The translations under genes and the position numbers were made by a program. From Cladocopium goreaui (Eukaryota; Sar; Dinophyceae; Suessiales; Symbiodiniaceae): a DNA stretch of 64,000 nt. Positions 13,701 through 28,700 of the stretch are shown here, piece by piece. How positions within the stretch are numbered: position 1 is the stretch's first letter; the number at the start of each line of letters is the position of its first letter. The stretch spans positions 33,501 to 97,500 of the forward strand of contig CAMXCT020002328.1 of the NCBI GenBank assembly GCA_947184155.2. Reading direction: 5' to 3'. The notes under the pieces are model-generated. The model saw only the letters and a list, made by a program, of their open reading frames with translations, searched no databases and was not told the origin of the DNA.

Positions 13701-16700
13701 TGTAATGACTATGTAATGACTATGTAATGACTGTGTAATGACTATGTAATGACTATGTAATGACTATGTAATGACTATGTAATGACTATTGTTACTGGAA
13801 AAATCATCATCGTTTTCAATGAAAAAGTCCACTTTTGCAATATCCAAGAAGAATTGGAATCATGGGATTCATAGGGATTTGTAGGAATCTAATGATTTAA
13901 TGGAATGTATAAGGATAAAAAATTGGGAAAGTAATGAGATAATAATAAGGATTACCAGAGGGTATAGGGATTTAACCATCTAGAGGAGTTTAGCCATGAT
14001 GTTTTTTGAGGGGATATTGGAAATGTGAATGAAATTTTTTAACCACTATTTATTTTGTCTGTTTAGCCCACTGGGGCAATATTTTATTGCGATGCCGATT
14101 GGCGGTACACCAGTTTGACCAGAATTTCTGCTCCCAATTCCAAAAACTGGATGATTTTTAGACCCATCCAATGCAGCGGCAGCGGCAAATATGTTTCATA
14201 TACAAGTAACCACAGGATATACGAGCATGGGCCTGTATATGGGAAACTGACAGCGCTGGCTTTGTCAATACTTGATATTGATCCCAGCTGTCATGAAGAC
14301 TGGGAAGATACCCCCAGGTAATCAAACGCAATGGAAAATCCCCCGGTACGGTACCCTCTGGTAAACGTTTACAAAAAATTAAGGAAAATCACAATTTTTA
14401 ATGGGTTAATCAACTATTTCGACTGGGCCATTTTCAATAGCGAACTGTTAAATTTCCAGAGGGTATACGTTTTTCCCATTAAAACCTCCATGACTCGGGG
14501 AGTATCGCCCTGATGGTTTTGAGGCATCGAGGCTAAAGGCGATTTTCTTTATCAGCTGGGACTTTATGGCTGTGGGTAAAACAATGCCATTTGCACCATC
14601 CCCCAGTCATCACCATTTTTAGAGGTGCTATAAACAAATCCCAAATGGGTGGTTTATGACATTGCTTTAACCGCATTACAACCTTTTGGGTAGCTGTAAC
14701 CATCCAGACATACGAGCCCAACGACTGTACCAAAATATGGCACAAATTCAACAAATTCACAACGAGCCGATCACGTTTTGACCTTTTAGTGCGCGTAACA
14801 TCTTAACTCGCGGCCAAATTTTGCTCTGTCCTCATAATCCACTAAACTCAATGGTGGTGTGGGTCGAACCCAGAACATCCCAGAATAGCCGAAGGGAAAT
14901 GTTACGGTTGAAACCCCTATACAGCATATACATATGGAGGTTTCCTAAAATGGGGTTACCCCCAAATCATCCAAGTCATTAGACCATTTTAGTATTGAAA
15001 CCCATGGTGACTTCGGGATCCCCCATTTTAAGAAACCCCCCATATATACCACGTATTGTTGGAGGTAAAAACCATGGTTTCCAGTTCATTGGGATCAACC
15101 ATGGATCAACCTACTCGTCTCGACCTAGCCAATTTGCTCGCCTTTTCAACGACACTTCCGAAAGCCAATCACAGGACTGTAGTTCTGGCCCAGTAAAATG
15201 CAACGTGGCTACACATATGCAAAGTGTGCTAAGAATGCTGAGCTGTCCCCACCAGAAGCTGGATTGCCCCAAGTCACCACGGACCCATCCGCCAAGATCG
15301 CAGCAAATGCGCTATCAGTTGCTTGAATCTGCTGCACACTCTTGAGCCGATCTTGGACTTCAGAGCTGTCACTACCATAATCTGGATCGCCCCAAGTCAC
15401 AACCGATCCATCTGACAGGATAGCAGCAAATGCCCTGTCAGTGGCTTGAACCTGCCGGACTCCCTTGAGCTGATCTTGTACTTCCCAGCTGTTAGCACCA
15501 CCATATTCATCGCCCCAAGTCACAACTGAGCCATCTGCCAGGATCGCAGCAAACGCGCGAGCACTTGATTGAACTTTCTGGACGCTCTTGAGCTGATCTC
15601 GGACTTCAGAACTACCATATACTGGATCCCCCCAGGTGACGACTGACCCATCTGCTAGGATCGCAGCAAACGCGCCAGCTTTACGATCTGATAGAACTGG
15701 AGTTCCTTGAACTTGCTGGACGCTCTTGAGCTGATCCTGGACTTCAGAGCTGTCACCACCAAAATCTGGATCGCCCCAGGTGACGACTGACCCATCTGCT
15801 AGGATCGCAGCAAATGCCCTTCCATTTGCTTGAAGCTGCTGGACACCTTTTAGCTGATGTTGGACGTGAAAGCTGTCACCACCATAATGCGGAAGGCCCC
15901 ATGTCACGACGGACCCATCGGTAAGGATAGCAGCAAATGCGCCATTGATTGCCTGAACCTGCTGGACACCCTTGAGCTGATGTTGGACCTGAGAGCTGTC
16001 ACCGCCAAAATGCGGACTGCCCCATGTCACGACCGACCCATCGGTAAGGATCGCAGCAAATGCCCTGTCAGTTGCCTGAACCTGCTGGACACCCTTGAGC
16101 TGATGTTGGACCTGAGAGCGGTCACCGCCAAAATGCGGACTGCCCCATGTCACGACCGACCCATCGTTAAGGATAGCAGCAAATGCGCCATAGGCTGCCT
16201 GAACCTGCTGGACACCCTTGAGCTGATGTTGGACCTGAGAGCTGTCACCGCCAAAATGCGGACTGCCCCATGTCACGACCGACCCATCGGTAAGGATCGC
16301 AGCAAATGCCCTGTCAGTTGCCTGAACCTGCTGGACACCCTTGAGCTGATGTTGGACCTGAGAGCGGTCACCGCCAAAATGCGGACTGCCCCATGTCACG
16401 ACCGACCCATCGTTAAGGATAGCAGCAAATGCGCCATAGGCTGCCTGAACCTGCTGGACACCCTTGAGCTGATGTTGGACCTGAGAGCTGTCACCGCCAA
16501 AATGCGGACTGCCCCATGTCACGACCGACCCATCGGTAAGGATCGCAGCAAATGCGCCATAGGATGCCTGAACCTTCTGGACACCCTTGAGCTGATCTTG
16601 CACGTGAGAGCTGTCACCACCAAGACCTGAAGGTCCCCAAGTGACAACCCGGTCACCTCCAGGGCAAAACAACGCAAAAGCTCGGTCTGTTGCCGCTAGC

Positions 16701-19700
16701 CTTGCCTCTACGGCAATAGCTGTCAGATGGTCTCCATCTTCAAGTCCTGCAGCTTGTAGAGACACTGCAGGATCCACCACGCTATGGTCTGCATCCACAA
16801 GCCTCAAGAAGCCACGTTGAAATGCTTTCTGCGCCAGAATCCTCAAGTCCCCTACTTTGGAGGACGGTTCAAGCGAAAATGTCTCACTTTGCCCGCTTGG
16901 CAAAGCTACAGTAACTTGAAGCATGCGTCAAGAAACTCAAATGCACCGGTTTCTCGACTTGATTTTGAGCCTAACTTCGGCACGTTCCAAGGTATCATAG
17001 AACTACCATCCTGGAAACACGTTTCTATCTTCTTGGGGGACCTTGGGAGCCTATAAATTTGGAAATTGATTGGAAGATTGGCTGATTTATCACCCACTTT
17101 GCCATCGAAAGCGCAATGCAACCAGCCAAAAGTATGATTTAAGCATCAAAAGTAGTGAAAAAATAGCCTTGGTTGATGAGTTTCTGAATGAGGATCTCCC
17201 CATCATTTATAGAGTTTTGATTCCAAAATGTAGCAGAAATCATCCAAAATCGATTGGAAAATCCTTAACTGTCAACCCTGGCTAGGATTGGTTTGCAGCA
17301 AATCAAAAACTGGAATTTGACCATCAAAAGTGGTTATAGAGCGGTGATTATTCAAATTTAACAATACTTCCAAATTTGGTCATATCCATTTTATGTATAA
17401 CCGCCAATTGATATCAAACAAATGTTTGGTGGATGAATTACTGATTTAACCTCTATTTTGTGGTTCATAAGAATATGGGGATATCCTTGAATGATTGATA
17501 AACGGCCGTTGGTTGATGATTAGTTCATTTGTTTGAAAAGAAACAAATAAAATTGGTTGCTACACGTATGTATACATGTAGACCATTTTTTGTGCGTAAC
17601 ATCTTAACTCGCGGCCAAATTGTTCTGTCCTCATCATCCCCTAAACTCAAAGGTGGTATGGGTCGAACCCAGAACATCCCAGAATAGCTGAAGGGAAAAG
17701 TTACGGTTGAAACCCCTATACAGCATATACATATGGAGGTTTCCTACAATGGGGTTACCCCCAAATCATCCAAGTCATTAGACCATTTTAGTATTGAAAC
17801 CCATGGTGACTTCGGGATCCCCCATTTTAAGAACCCCCCCATATATACCATGCATTGTTGGAGGTAAAAACCATGGTTTCCAGTTCATTGGGATCAACCA
17901 TGGATCAACCTACTCGCCTCGACCTAGCCAATTTGCTCGCCTTTTCAACAACACTTCCGAGAGCCAATCACAGGGTAGTTCTGGCCCAGTAAATGCAACG
18001 TGGCTACACATATGCAAAGTGTGCTAAGAATGCTGAGCTGTCCCCACCAGAAGCTGGATTGCCCCAAGTCACCACGGACCCATCCGCCAGGATCGCAGCA
18101 AAAGCGCTATCAGTTGCTTGAATCTGCTGCACACTCTTGAGCCGATCTTGGACTTCAGAGCTGTCACCACCACAATCTGGATCACCCCAAGTCACAACCG
18201 ATCCGTCTGACAGGATAGCAGCAAATGCCCTGTCAGTGGCTTGAACCTGCCGGACTCCCTTGAGCTGATCTTGTACTTCCCAGCTGTTAGCACCACCATA
18301 TTCATCGCCCCAAGTCACAACTGAGCCATCTGCCAGGATCGCAGCAAACGCGCCAGCTTCAAGATCTGATAGAACTCGAGTTCCTTGAACCTGCTGGACT
18401 CCCTTGAGCTGATCCTCGACTTCAGAGCTGTCACCACCAGAATCGTCGATTCCCCAAGTCACAACCGAGCCATCTGCCAGGATTGCAGCAAACGCGCTTC
18501 CATTTGATTGAACCTGCTGGACACCTTTGAGCTGATGTTGGACCTGAGAGCTGTCACCACCATAATTGGGATTGCCCCAGTTCACAACTGACCCATCTGC
18601 CAGGATCGCAGAAAATGCGCCAAAAGTTCCTTGAACTTGCTGGACGCTCTTGAGCTGATCCTGGACTTCAGAGCTGTCACCACCAAAATCTGGATCGCCC
18701 CAGGTGACGACTGACCCATCTGCTAGGATCGCAGCAAATGCCCTTCCATTTGCTTGCACCTGCTGGACACATTTTAGCTGATGTTGGACCTGAAAGCTGT
18801 CACCACCATAATTGGCACTGCCCCAAGTCACAACCGACCCATTCTCCAGGATGGCAGCAAACGCACCCTCAGTTGCTAATACGCCAAAGTTCCTTGAACT
18901 TGCTGGACGCTCTTGAGCTGGCCCTGGACTTCGGAGCTGTCACCACCAGAATCTTCATCTCCCCAAGTCACGACCGACCCATCGCTAAGGATAGCAGCAA
19001 ATGCGCCATAGGATGCCTGAACCTTCTGGACACCCTTGAGCTGATCTTGCACGTGAAAGCTGTCACCACCAAGACCTGAAGGTCCCCAAGTGACAACCCG
19101 GTCACCTCCAGGGCAAAACAACGCAAAAGCTCGGTCTGTTGCCGCTAGCCTTGCCTCTACGGCAATAGCTGTCAGATGGTCTCCATCTTCAAGTCCTGCA
19201 GCTTGTAGAGACACTGCAGGATCCACCACGCTATGGTCTGCATCCACAAGCCTCAAGAAGCCACGTTGGAATGCTTTCTGCGCCAGAATCCTAAAGTCCC
19301 CTACTTTGGAGGACGGTTCAAGCGAAAATGTCTCGCCTTGCCCGCTTGGCAAAGCTACAGTAACTTGAAGCATGTCAAGAAACTCAAATGCACCAGTTTC
19401 TCAAATTGATTTTGAGCCTAACTTCGGCACATTCCGAGGAAAATATCATCGAACTACCATCCTGGAAACACGTTTCTATCTTCTTGGGGGACCTTGGGAG
19501 CCTATAAATTTGGAAATTGATTGGAAGAGTGGCGGATTTATCACCCAGCCATCGAAAGCGTACAACCAGCCAAAATTTTGAGCATCAAAAGTAGTGAAAA
19601 AAACCGGTTGATGAGTTCCTGAATGAGGATTTCCCTATCATTTATAGAGTTTTGATTCCAAAACGTAGCAGAAATCATCCAAAATCGATTGGAAAATCCT

Positions 19701-22700
19701 TTAGAATGTGGAGATGCAAAAAGTGGAATCATCCGAGTTTCTTGGCTGTCAACCCTGGTTTGGATTGAAGCAGCAATTCAAAAATTGGAATTTGACCATC
19801 AAAAGTGGTTTTAGAGCGGTGATTATTCAAATTTAACAATACTTCCAAATTTGGTCATATCCATTTTATGTATAACCGCCAATTGATATCAAACAAATGT
19901 TTGGTGGATGAATTACTGATTTAACCTCTATTTTGTGGTTCATAAGAATATGGGGATATCCTTGAATGATTGATAAACGGCCGTTGGTTGATGATTAGTT
20001 CATTTGTTTGAAAAGAAACAAATAAAATTGGTTGCTACACGTATGTATACATGTAGACCATTTTTTGTGCGTAACATCTTAACTCGCGGCCAAATTGTTC
20101 TGTCCTCATAATCCCCTAAACTCAATGGTGGTATGGGTCGAACCCAGAACATCCCAGAATAGCTGAAGGGAAAAGTTACGGTTGAAACCCCTGTACAGCA
20201 TATACATATGGAGGTTTCCTAAAATTTCGGGTTCTCATTAGACCATTTTAGTATTGAAACCCATGGTGACTTCGGGATCCCACATTTTAAGAACCCCCAT
20301 ATATACCATGTATTGTTGGAGGTAAAAACCATGGTTTCCAGTTCATTGGGATCAACCATGGATCAACCTACTCCTCTTGACCTAGCCAATTTGCTCGCCA
20401 TTTCAACGACACTTCGGAAAGCCAATCACAGGGTAGTTCTGGCCCAGTAAATGCAACGCGGCTACACATATGCAAAGTGTGCTAAGAATGCTGAGCTGTC
20501 CCCACCAGAAGCTGGATTGCCCCAAGTCACCACGGACCCATCCGCCAGGATCGCAGCAAAAGCGCTATCAGTTGCTTGAATCTGCTGCACACTCTTGAGC
20601 CGATCTTGGACTTCAGAGCTGTCACTACCATAATTTGGATCGCCCCAAGTCACAACCGATCCATCTGACAGGATAGCAGCAAATGCCCTGTCAGTGGCTT
20701 GAACCTGCTGGACATCTTTTAGCTGATGTTGGACCTGAGAGCTGTCACCACCATAATTGGTATTGCCCCAGGCCACAACTGACCCATCGGTCAGGATTGC
20801 AGCAAATGCGCCAATGGTTGCTTGAACCTGCTGGACTCCCTTGAGCTGATCTTGTACTTCCCAGCTGTTAGCACCATAATATTCATCGCCCCAAGTAACA
20901 ACTGAGCCACCTGCCAGGATCGCAGCAAACGCGCCAGCTCCAAGATCTGATAGAACTCGAGTTCCTTGAACTTGCTGGACGCTCTTGAGCTGATCCTGGA
21001 CTTCAGAGCTGTCACCACCAAAATCTGGATCACCCCAGGTGACGACTGACTCATCTGCCAGGATCGCAGCAAATGCGCCATAGGATGCCTGAACCTGCTG
21101 GACACCCTTGAGCTGATCCTGGACCCCAGAGCTGTCACCACCAAAATCTGGATCACCCCAGGTCACGACTGACCCATCCGCCAGGATCGCAGCAAATGCG
21201 CCATTGGTTGCTTGAACCTGCTGGACGCACTTGAGCTGATCCTGGACTTCAGAGCTGTCACCACCATAATCTGGATTACTCCACGTGACGACTGACCCAT
21301 CTGCCAGGATCGCAGCAAATGCGCCAAAAGTTCCTTGAACTTTCTGGACACCTTTGAGCTGATGTTGGACCTGAGAGCTGTCACCACAATAATAGGCATT
21401 GCCCCAAGTCACAACCGACCCATCGGTAAGGATAGCAGCAAATGCGTCATAGGATGCCTGAACCTGCTGGACACCATTGAGCTGACCTTGGACCCGAGGG
21501 CTGTCACTTGCATGACTTAGAAAGCCCCAAGTCACAACCCGGTCACCTCCACAGCAAAATAAAGCAAAAGCTCGGTCTGTTGCCGCTAGCCTTGCCTCTA
21601 CGGCAATAGCTGTCAGATGATCTCCATCTTCAAGTCCTGCAGCTTGTAGAGACACTGCAGGATCCACCACGCTATGGTCTGCATCCACAAGCCTCAAGAA
21701 GCCACGTTGGAATGATTTCTGCGCCAGAATCCTCAAATCCCCTACTTTGGAGGATGGTTCAAGCGAAAATGTCTCGCCTTGCCCGCTTGGCAAAGCTACA
21801 GTAACTTGAAGCATGTCAAGAAACTCAAATGCACCAGTTTCTCAAATTGATTTTGAGCCTAACTTCGGCACATTCCGAGGAAAATATCATCGAACTACCA
21901 TCCTGGAAACACGTTTCTATCTTCTTGGGGGACCTTGGGAGCCTATAAATTTGGAAATTGATTGGAAGAGTGGCGGATTTATCACCCAGCCATCGAAAGC
22001 GTACAACCAGCCAAAAGTCGGATTTAAGCATCAAAGGTAGTGAAAAAAAACGGTTGATGAGTTCCTGAATGAGGATTTCCCTATCATTTATAGAGTGTTG
22101 ATTCCAAAACGTAGCAGAAATCATCCAAAATCGATTGGAAAATCCTTTAGAATGTGGAGATGCAAAAAGTGAAATCATCCGAGTTTCTTGGCTGTCAACC
22201 CTGGTTTGGATTGAAGCAGCAATTCAAAAATTGGAATTTGACCATCAAAAGTGGTTTTAGAGCGGTGATTATTCAAATTTAACCATACTTCCAAATTTGG
22301 TCATATCAATTTTATATATAACCGCCAATTGATATTCAAACAAATGTTTATGGGGATATCCTTGAATCATTGATAAACGGCCGTTGGTTGATGATTAGTT
22401 CATTCCCCACCTGCCAGGTGAGGGTTGTTAGCTTTTATCAGAGCTGTTCGCCTCCTCCTCCTCCTTCTCCTCCGCCTCCTCCTCGCCAACTCTTCGCCAA
22501 GCTCTTCGCCAACCCTTCGCCAAGCTCTTCGCCAAGCTCTTCGCCAACTCTTCGCCAAGCTCTTCGCCAATCTCTTCGCCAACTTCCACGCGCAGTGGGC
22601 ACTGCTGGACCTCAACCGCAAGGTTCTGAGCGCAGTGGGCACCGCTCGACCTCAACCCGGGACCGTCCGAGCCCAGTGGACCGCTGGACCTCAACCCGGG

Positions 22701-25700
22701 ACCGTCCGAGCCCAGTGGGCACCGCTGGACCTCAACCCGGGACCGTCTGAGCTCAGTGGGCACCGCTGGACCTCAGCGGCCAAATGGAATGCCAGAAGGT
22801 ATGCCAGATAGAATGCCAAAAGATTTGCGAGATAGAATACCAGAAGATTTGCCAGATAGAATGCCAGAATATGCCAGAAGATTTTCCAGATAGAATGCCA
22901 GAAGATATGCCAGGCAGAATGCCAGAAGATATGCCAGATAGAATGCCAGAAGATATGCCAGAACATATGACAGAAGATATGCCAGGTAGAATACCAGAAG
23001 ATATGTCAGATAGAATACCAGAAGTTTTGCCAGTAACAAAATGTATCATGGTGGGGATCACACGAAGTAAAGTATGTTTTTGAAAAGAAACAAATAAAAT
23101 TGGTTACTATACGTATGTATACATGTAGACCATTTTTTGTGCGTAACATCTTAACTCGCGGCTAAATTGTTCTGTCCTCATAATCCGCTAAACTCAATGG
23201 TGGCGTGGGTCGAACCCAGAAAATCCCAGAATCGCTGAAGAGAAAAGTTACGGTTGAAACCCCTGTACAGCCAATACAGCATATTATACATATGGAGGTT
23301 TCCTAAAATGGGGTTACCCCCAAATCATCCAAGTCATTAGACAATTTTATCCATTTTAGTATTGAAACCCATGGTGACTTCGGGATCCCCCATTTTAAGA
23401 ACCCCCATATATACCATGTATTGTTGGAGGTAAAAACCATGGTTTCCAGTTCATTGGGATCAACCATGGATCAACCTACTCGTCTCGACCTAGCCAGTTT
23501 GTTCGCTTTTTCAACAACACTTCCAAGAGCCAATCACAGGGTAGTTCTGGCCCAGTAAATGCAACGTGGCTACACATATGCAAAGTGTGCTAAGAATGCT
23601 GAGCTGTCCCCACCAGAAGCTGGATTGCCCCAAGTCACCACGGACCCATCCGCCAGGATCGCAGCAAAAGCGCTATCAGTTGCTTGAATCTGCTGCACAC
23701 TCTTGAGCCGATCTTGGACTTCAGAGATGTCACCACCACAATCTGGATCGCCCCAAGTCACAACCGATCCATCTGACAGGATAGCAGCAAATGCCCTGTC
23801 AGTTGCTTGAAGCTGCCGGACTCCCTTGAGCTGATCTTGTACTTCCCAGCTGTTAGCACCACCATATTCATCGCCCCAAGTCACAACTGAGCCATCTGCC
23901 AGGGTCGCAGCAAACGCGCCAGCTTCAAGATCTGATAGAACTCGAGTTCCTTGAACCTGCTGGACTCCCTTGAGCTGATCCTCGACTTCAGAGCTGTCAC
24001 CACCAGAATCCTCGATTCCCCAAGTCACAACCGAGCCATCTGCCAGGATTGCAGCAAACGCGCTTCCATTTGATTGAACCTGCTGGACACCTTTGAGCTG
24101 ATGTTGGACCTGAGAGCTGTCACCACCATAACTGGGATTGCCCCAGCTCACAACTGACCCATCTGCCAGGATCGCAGCAAATGCGCCAAAAGTTCCTTGA
24201 GCTTTCTGGACGCTCTTGAGCTGATCCTGGACTTCAGAGCTGTCACCACCAGAATCGTCGATTCCCCAAGTGACAACCGAGCCATCTGCCAGGATTGCAG
24301 CAAACGCGCTTCCATTTGATTGAACCTGCTGGACACCTTTGAGCTGATGTTGGACCTGAGAGCTGTCACCACCATAATTGGCATTGCCCCAAGTCACAAC
24401 CGACCCATTTTCCAGGATGGCAGCAAATGCACCCTCAGTTGCTACTACGCCAAAAGTTCCTTGAACTTGCTGGACGCTCTTGGGCTGGCCCTGGACTTCG
24501 GAGCTGTCACCACCACAATCTTCATCTCCCCAAGTCACGACCGACCCATCGCTAAGGATAGCTGCAAATGCGCCTATGGCATAGGATCCCTGAACCTTCT
24601 GGACACCCTTGAGCTGATCTTGCACGTGAGAGCTGTCACCACCAAGACCTGAAGGTCCCCAAGTGACAACCCGGTCACCTCCAGGGCAAAACAACGCAAA
24701 AGCTCGGTCTTCGCTAGCCTTGCCTCTACGGCAATAGCTGTCAGATGGTCTCCATCTTCAAGTCCTGCAGCTTGTAGAGACACTGCAGGATCTACCACGC
24801 TATGGTCTGCAGCCACAAGCCTCAAGAAGCCACGTTTGAATAATTTCTGCGCCAGAATCCTCAAGTCCCCTACTTTGGAGGACGGTTCAAGCGAAAATGT
24901 CTTGTCTTGCCCGCTTGGCAAAGCTACAGTAACTTGAACCATGTCAAGAAACTCAAATGCACCGGTTTCTCGAATTGATTTTGAGCCTAACTTCGGCACA
25001 TTCCGAGGAAAATATCATCGAACTACCATCCTGGAAACACGTTTCTATATTCTTGGGGGACCTCGGGACCCTATAAATTTGGAGACTGATTGGAAGATTG
25101 GCTGATTTGTCACCCAGCCATCGAAAGCGTACAACCAGCCAAAAGTCGGATTTAAGCATCAAAAGTAGTGAAAAAAAACGGTTGATGAGTTCCTGAATGA
25201 GGATTTCCCCATCATTTAAATTTAAAGAGTTTTGATTCCAAAACGTAGCAGAAATCGTCCAAAATCGATTGGAAAATCATTTGCTACAGTAGAATGTGGA
25301 GATGCAAAAAGTGAAATCATCCGATTTTCCTGGCTGTCAACCCTGGTTTGGATTGAAGCAGCAATTCAAAAATTGGAATTTGACCAAAAGTTGTTATTCT
25401 TGTGGTGATTATTCAAATTTAACCATACTTCCAAATTTGGTCATATCCATTTTATATAAATATACCAGTAGTACCCGCACGAGGCGGGGCGGAAGTTGCC
25501 TTAGGGATATATATATATATTAAAGAAAAAGACCTTTCTCATCTATAGAACTTGCATGCGCCGTGCGCCAGCCAAGCCCGTGCGTGCGTCCACTCTGCGA
25601 AAGTGTTGTCCTGTTTCACATGTCACATTTGAAGCTTCACTTCGCACTTCACACTTCTCACTGCGCTCTTCCCACTCCACACTTCACACTTCACACTCCA

Positions 25701-28700
25701 CACTTCACACTGCACTCTTCCCACTCCACACTTCACACTTCACACTCCACACTTCACACTTCACACTTCACAGTCCACACTTCACACTTCTCACTTCTCA
25801 TTGCTTTCTTCACACTCCACACTTCACACTTCACACTGCACTCTTCACGCCCCACACTTCACACTTTACTCTTCACACTCCACACTTCATCTCATCTGAG
25901 CTCTTCTCACCTTATCCCAGCTCATCTCTTCTCATCTCATCTCTTCTCATATGTCATCTAAGCTTCCATGAATCACTTCCCAGAGAACTTGCATGCACCG
26001 TGCGCCGGCCAGGCCCGTGTGTGCGTGCTTTGTGCGAAGCTGTTGCAGTGTTGCTGTCCAAGAACATGACTCGCGCGCGACCCCGGTGCAATGCAACGTC
26101 AAGCAAACACTTTCCTCGCACTTCACCTTGCACTCTTCACACCCCACACTCCACACTTCACACTTGCACTTCATCTCAACTCAACTCATCTCATCTGAGC
26201 TCTTCTCATCTCATTTCATGTCTTCCCATATGTCAGCTAAGTTCTTCTTGGCTAGTTTCACGCTATCTGAGCGCAGCTCAACCTTTCTCATCTCACCGAA
26301 GCTAGTCTCCACTCATCTCGGCACTTCTGCACGTCAGAAAGCTTGAGACACAGATGCATTTACACAGAACGGTCTTTACAAAATACTTTGTACTACAAAG
26401 CTTGCACAAAGCACGTCCCAGTACTACTTTGTTCTACAAAGCTTGCAAAAAGCACTTCTTTGTACTACAAAGCTTGCACTTCCAGTATTACTTTGCACTA
26501 CAAAGCTTGCACAAAACACTTCCCAGTACGACTTTGTACTACAAAGCTTGCACAAAGCACTTCCCAGTACTACTTTGTACTACAAAGCTTGCACAAAGTA
26601 TTTCCCAGTATTACTTTGTACTACAAAACTCGCGCAAAATATTTCCCAGTACTACTTTGTACTACAAAGCTTGCACAAACTACTTCCAGTACTACTGTGT
26701 ACTACAAAGCTTGCACAAACTACTTCCCAGTACTACTTTGTACTTCAAGGCTTGCACAAAGTATTTCCTCCCAGTACTACTTTGTACTACAAAGCTTGCA
26801 CAAACTACTTCCCAGTACTACTTTGTACTACAAAGCTTGCACAAAACACTTCCCAGTACTACTTTGTACTACAAAGCTTGCACAAAACACGTTCCAGTAC
26901 TACTTTGTACCACAGAGCTTGCACAAAACACTGCCCAGTACTACTTTGTACTACAAAGCTTGCACAAAGCACTTCCCAGTACTACTTTGTACTACAAAGC
27001 TTGCACAAACTACTTCCCGGACTACTTTGTACTACAAAGCTTGCACAAAGCACTTCCCAGTACTACTGTGTACTACAAAGCTTGCACAAACTACTTCCCA
27101 GTACTACTTTGTACTACAAAGCTTGCACAAAACACGTTCCGGTACTACTTTGTACTACAAAGCTTGCACAAAGCACTTCCCAGTACTACTGTGTGCTACA
27201 AAGCTTGCACAAACTACTTCCCAGTACTACTTTGTACTACAAAGCTTGCACAAAGCACTTCCCAGTACAACTTTGTACTGCAAAACTTGCACAAACTACT
27301 TCCCAGGACTACTTTGTACTACAGAGCTTGCACTCAGGACTACTTTGTACTACAAAGCTTGCACAAACTACTTTCCAGTACTACTTTGTACTACGAAGCT
27401 TGCACAAAGCACTTCCCAGTACTACTTTGTGATACAAAGCTTGCACAAAGAAAGCTTTTACACACAGCAAATTCTTTGACAGCTGAAGCTTTTACACGCA
27501 GCAAGCTTTTTAAACAGAGAAGCTTTTACACACAGAAGCTTTTACACGCAACAAGCTTTTACACAGAGAAGTTTTACTCCAAAGCGCTTCCCAGTACTAC
27601 TTTGTGATACAAAGCTTGCACAAAGAAAGCTTTTACACGCAGCAAGTTCTTTGACAGTTGAAGCTTTTACACACAGCAAGCTTTTTAAACAGAGAAGCTT
27701 TTACACACAGCAAGCTTTTACTCAGAGCAAGCTTTCACACACAGCAAGCGTTTATACACAGAACACTTACACACAGAGAAGCTTTTACACACAGCAAGCT
27801 TTTACACGCAAAATCTTTTACACACAGCAAGCTTTTACAGAAAGAAGTTTTTACACAGAGAAGCTCGTTTTGTACCTAATCACAACAAAAATTGCAGCTC
27901 CAAAACCGGGTCTCGACGCCAAAGCGACAAAAAGACGATTTTGAAGCACTTTTTAAAGTGATTCTTGAAAGGAAAATTACTAGCGCCAAAATTGAAGAAA
28001 TTTGCTGACAAATCACTTTCGCAGCCTGGATGCAGCCACTCCAATACGATTTACGAGATCCAGCTGCAAAAGACAATAGTATTACACATGCAGCCGCGGC
28101 ACCAAGCAACCTTGACGCAGCCATTACAACGCGATCTGCAGAGACTGAGTTGCAAAACACAATAGAACTACGCGCAACAGCGTCGGCAATAGCAGCTCCA
28201 AAACCGGATCTCGACGCCAAAGCAGAAAAAAAACGATTTTTAAGCACTTTTTAAAAGGATTTTTAAAAGGAAAATTAATAGCGCCAAAAGTGCGAAAATC
28301 TGCTCACAAATGACTACCGCAGCCTGGATGCAGCCACTATGTAATGACTATGTAAAAATGTAATGACTATGTAATGACTATGTAATGACTATGTAATGAC
28401 TATGTAATGACTATGTAATGACTATGCAATGAATGTAATGACTATGTAATGACTATGTAATGACTATGTAATGACTATGTAATGACTATGTAATGACTAT
28501 GTAATGACTATGTAATGACTATGTAATGACTATGTAGTGACTATGTAATGACTATGTAATGACTATGTAATGACTATGTAATGACTATGTAATGACTATG
28601 TAATGACTATGTAATGAGTATGTAATGACTATGTAGTGTCTATGTAATGACTATGTAATGACTATGTAATGACGATGTAATGACCATGTAATGACTATGT

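Larger units (their letters stand above)
14787..25458 (-). repeat. Four tandem ~2.5-3.1-kb units, each with one RCC1-like ORF
   Basis: Each unit starts with GTAACATCTTAACTCGCGGC (near 14,787, 17,589, 20,066 and 23,138). It then has a family-3 palindrome, the 3' flank, the minus-strand ORF and about 600 bp of conserved 5' flank ending ...TTGATGATTAGTTCATT. Flanks and ORFs are near-identical between copies. The fourth unit is truncated at its right end near 25,458. Position and orientation point to segmental tandem duplication. Confidence 0.9.

Noticed and set aside
14800-14890. Possible tRNA T-arm (GGGTTCGACCC on the minus strand, repeated in each RCC1 unit)
   Set aside because: The stem does not pair properly around the TTCGA loop, and no acceptor, D or anticodon arms can be drawn.
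16930-17000. Possible relict spliced leader upstream of the RCC1-like ORFs (TTAGGCTCAAAATCAA)
   Set aside because: It shares only GGCTCAA with the dinoflagellate leader end; too short to support retroposition.
26343-27607. Apparent 378- and 417-aa repeat proteins
   Set aside because: All three forward frames of the 43-bp satellite are open. Composition is periodic and no start or splice context is seen.
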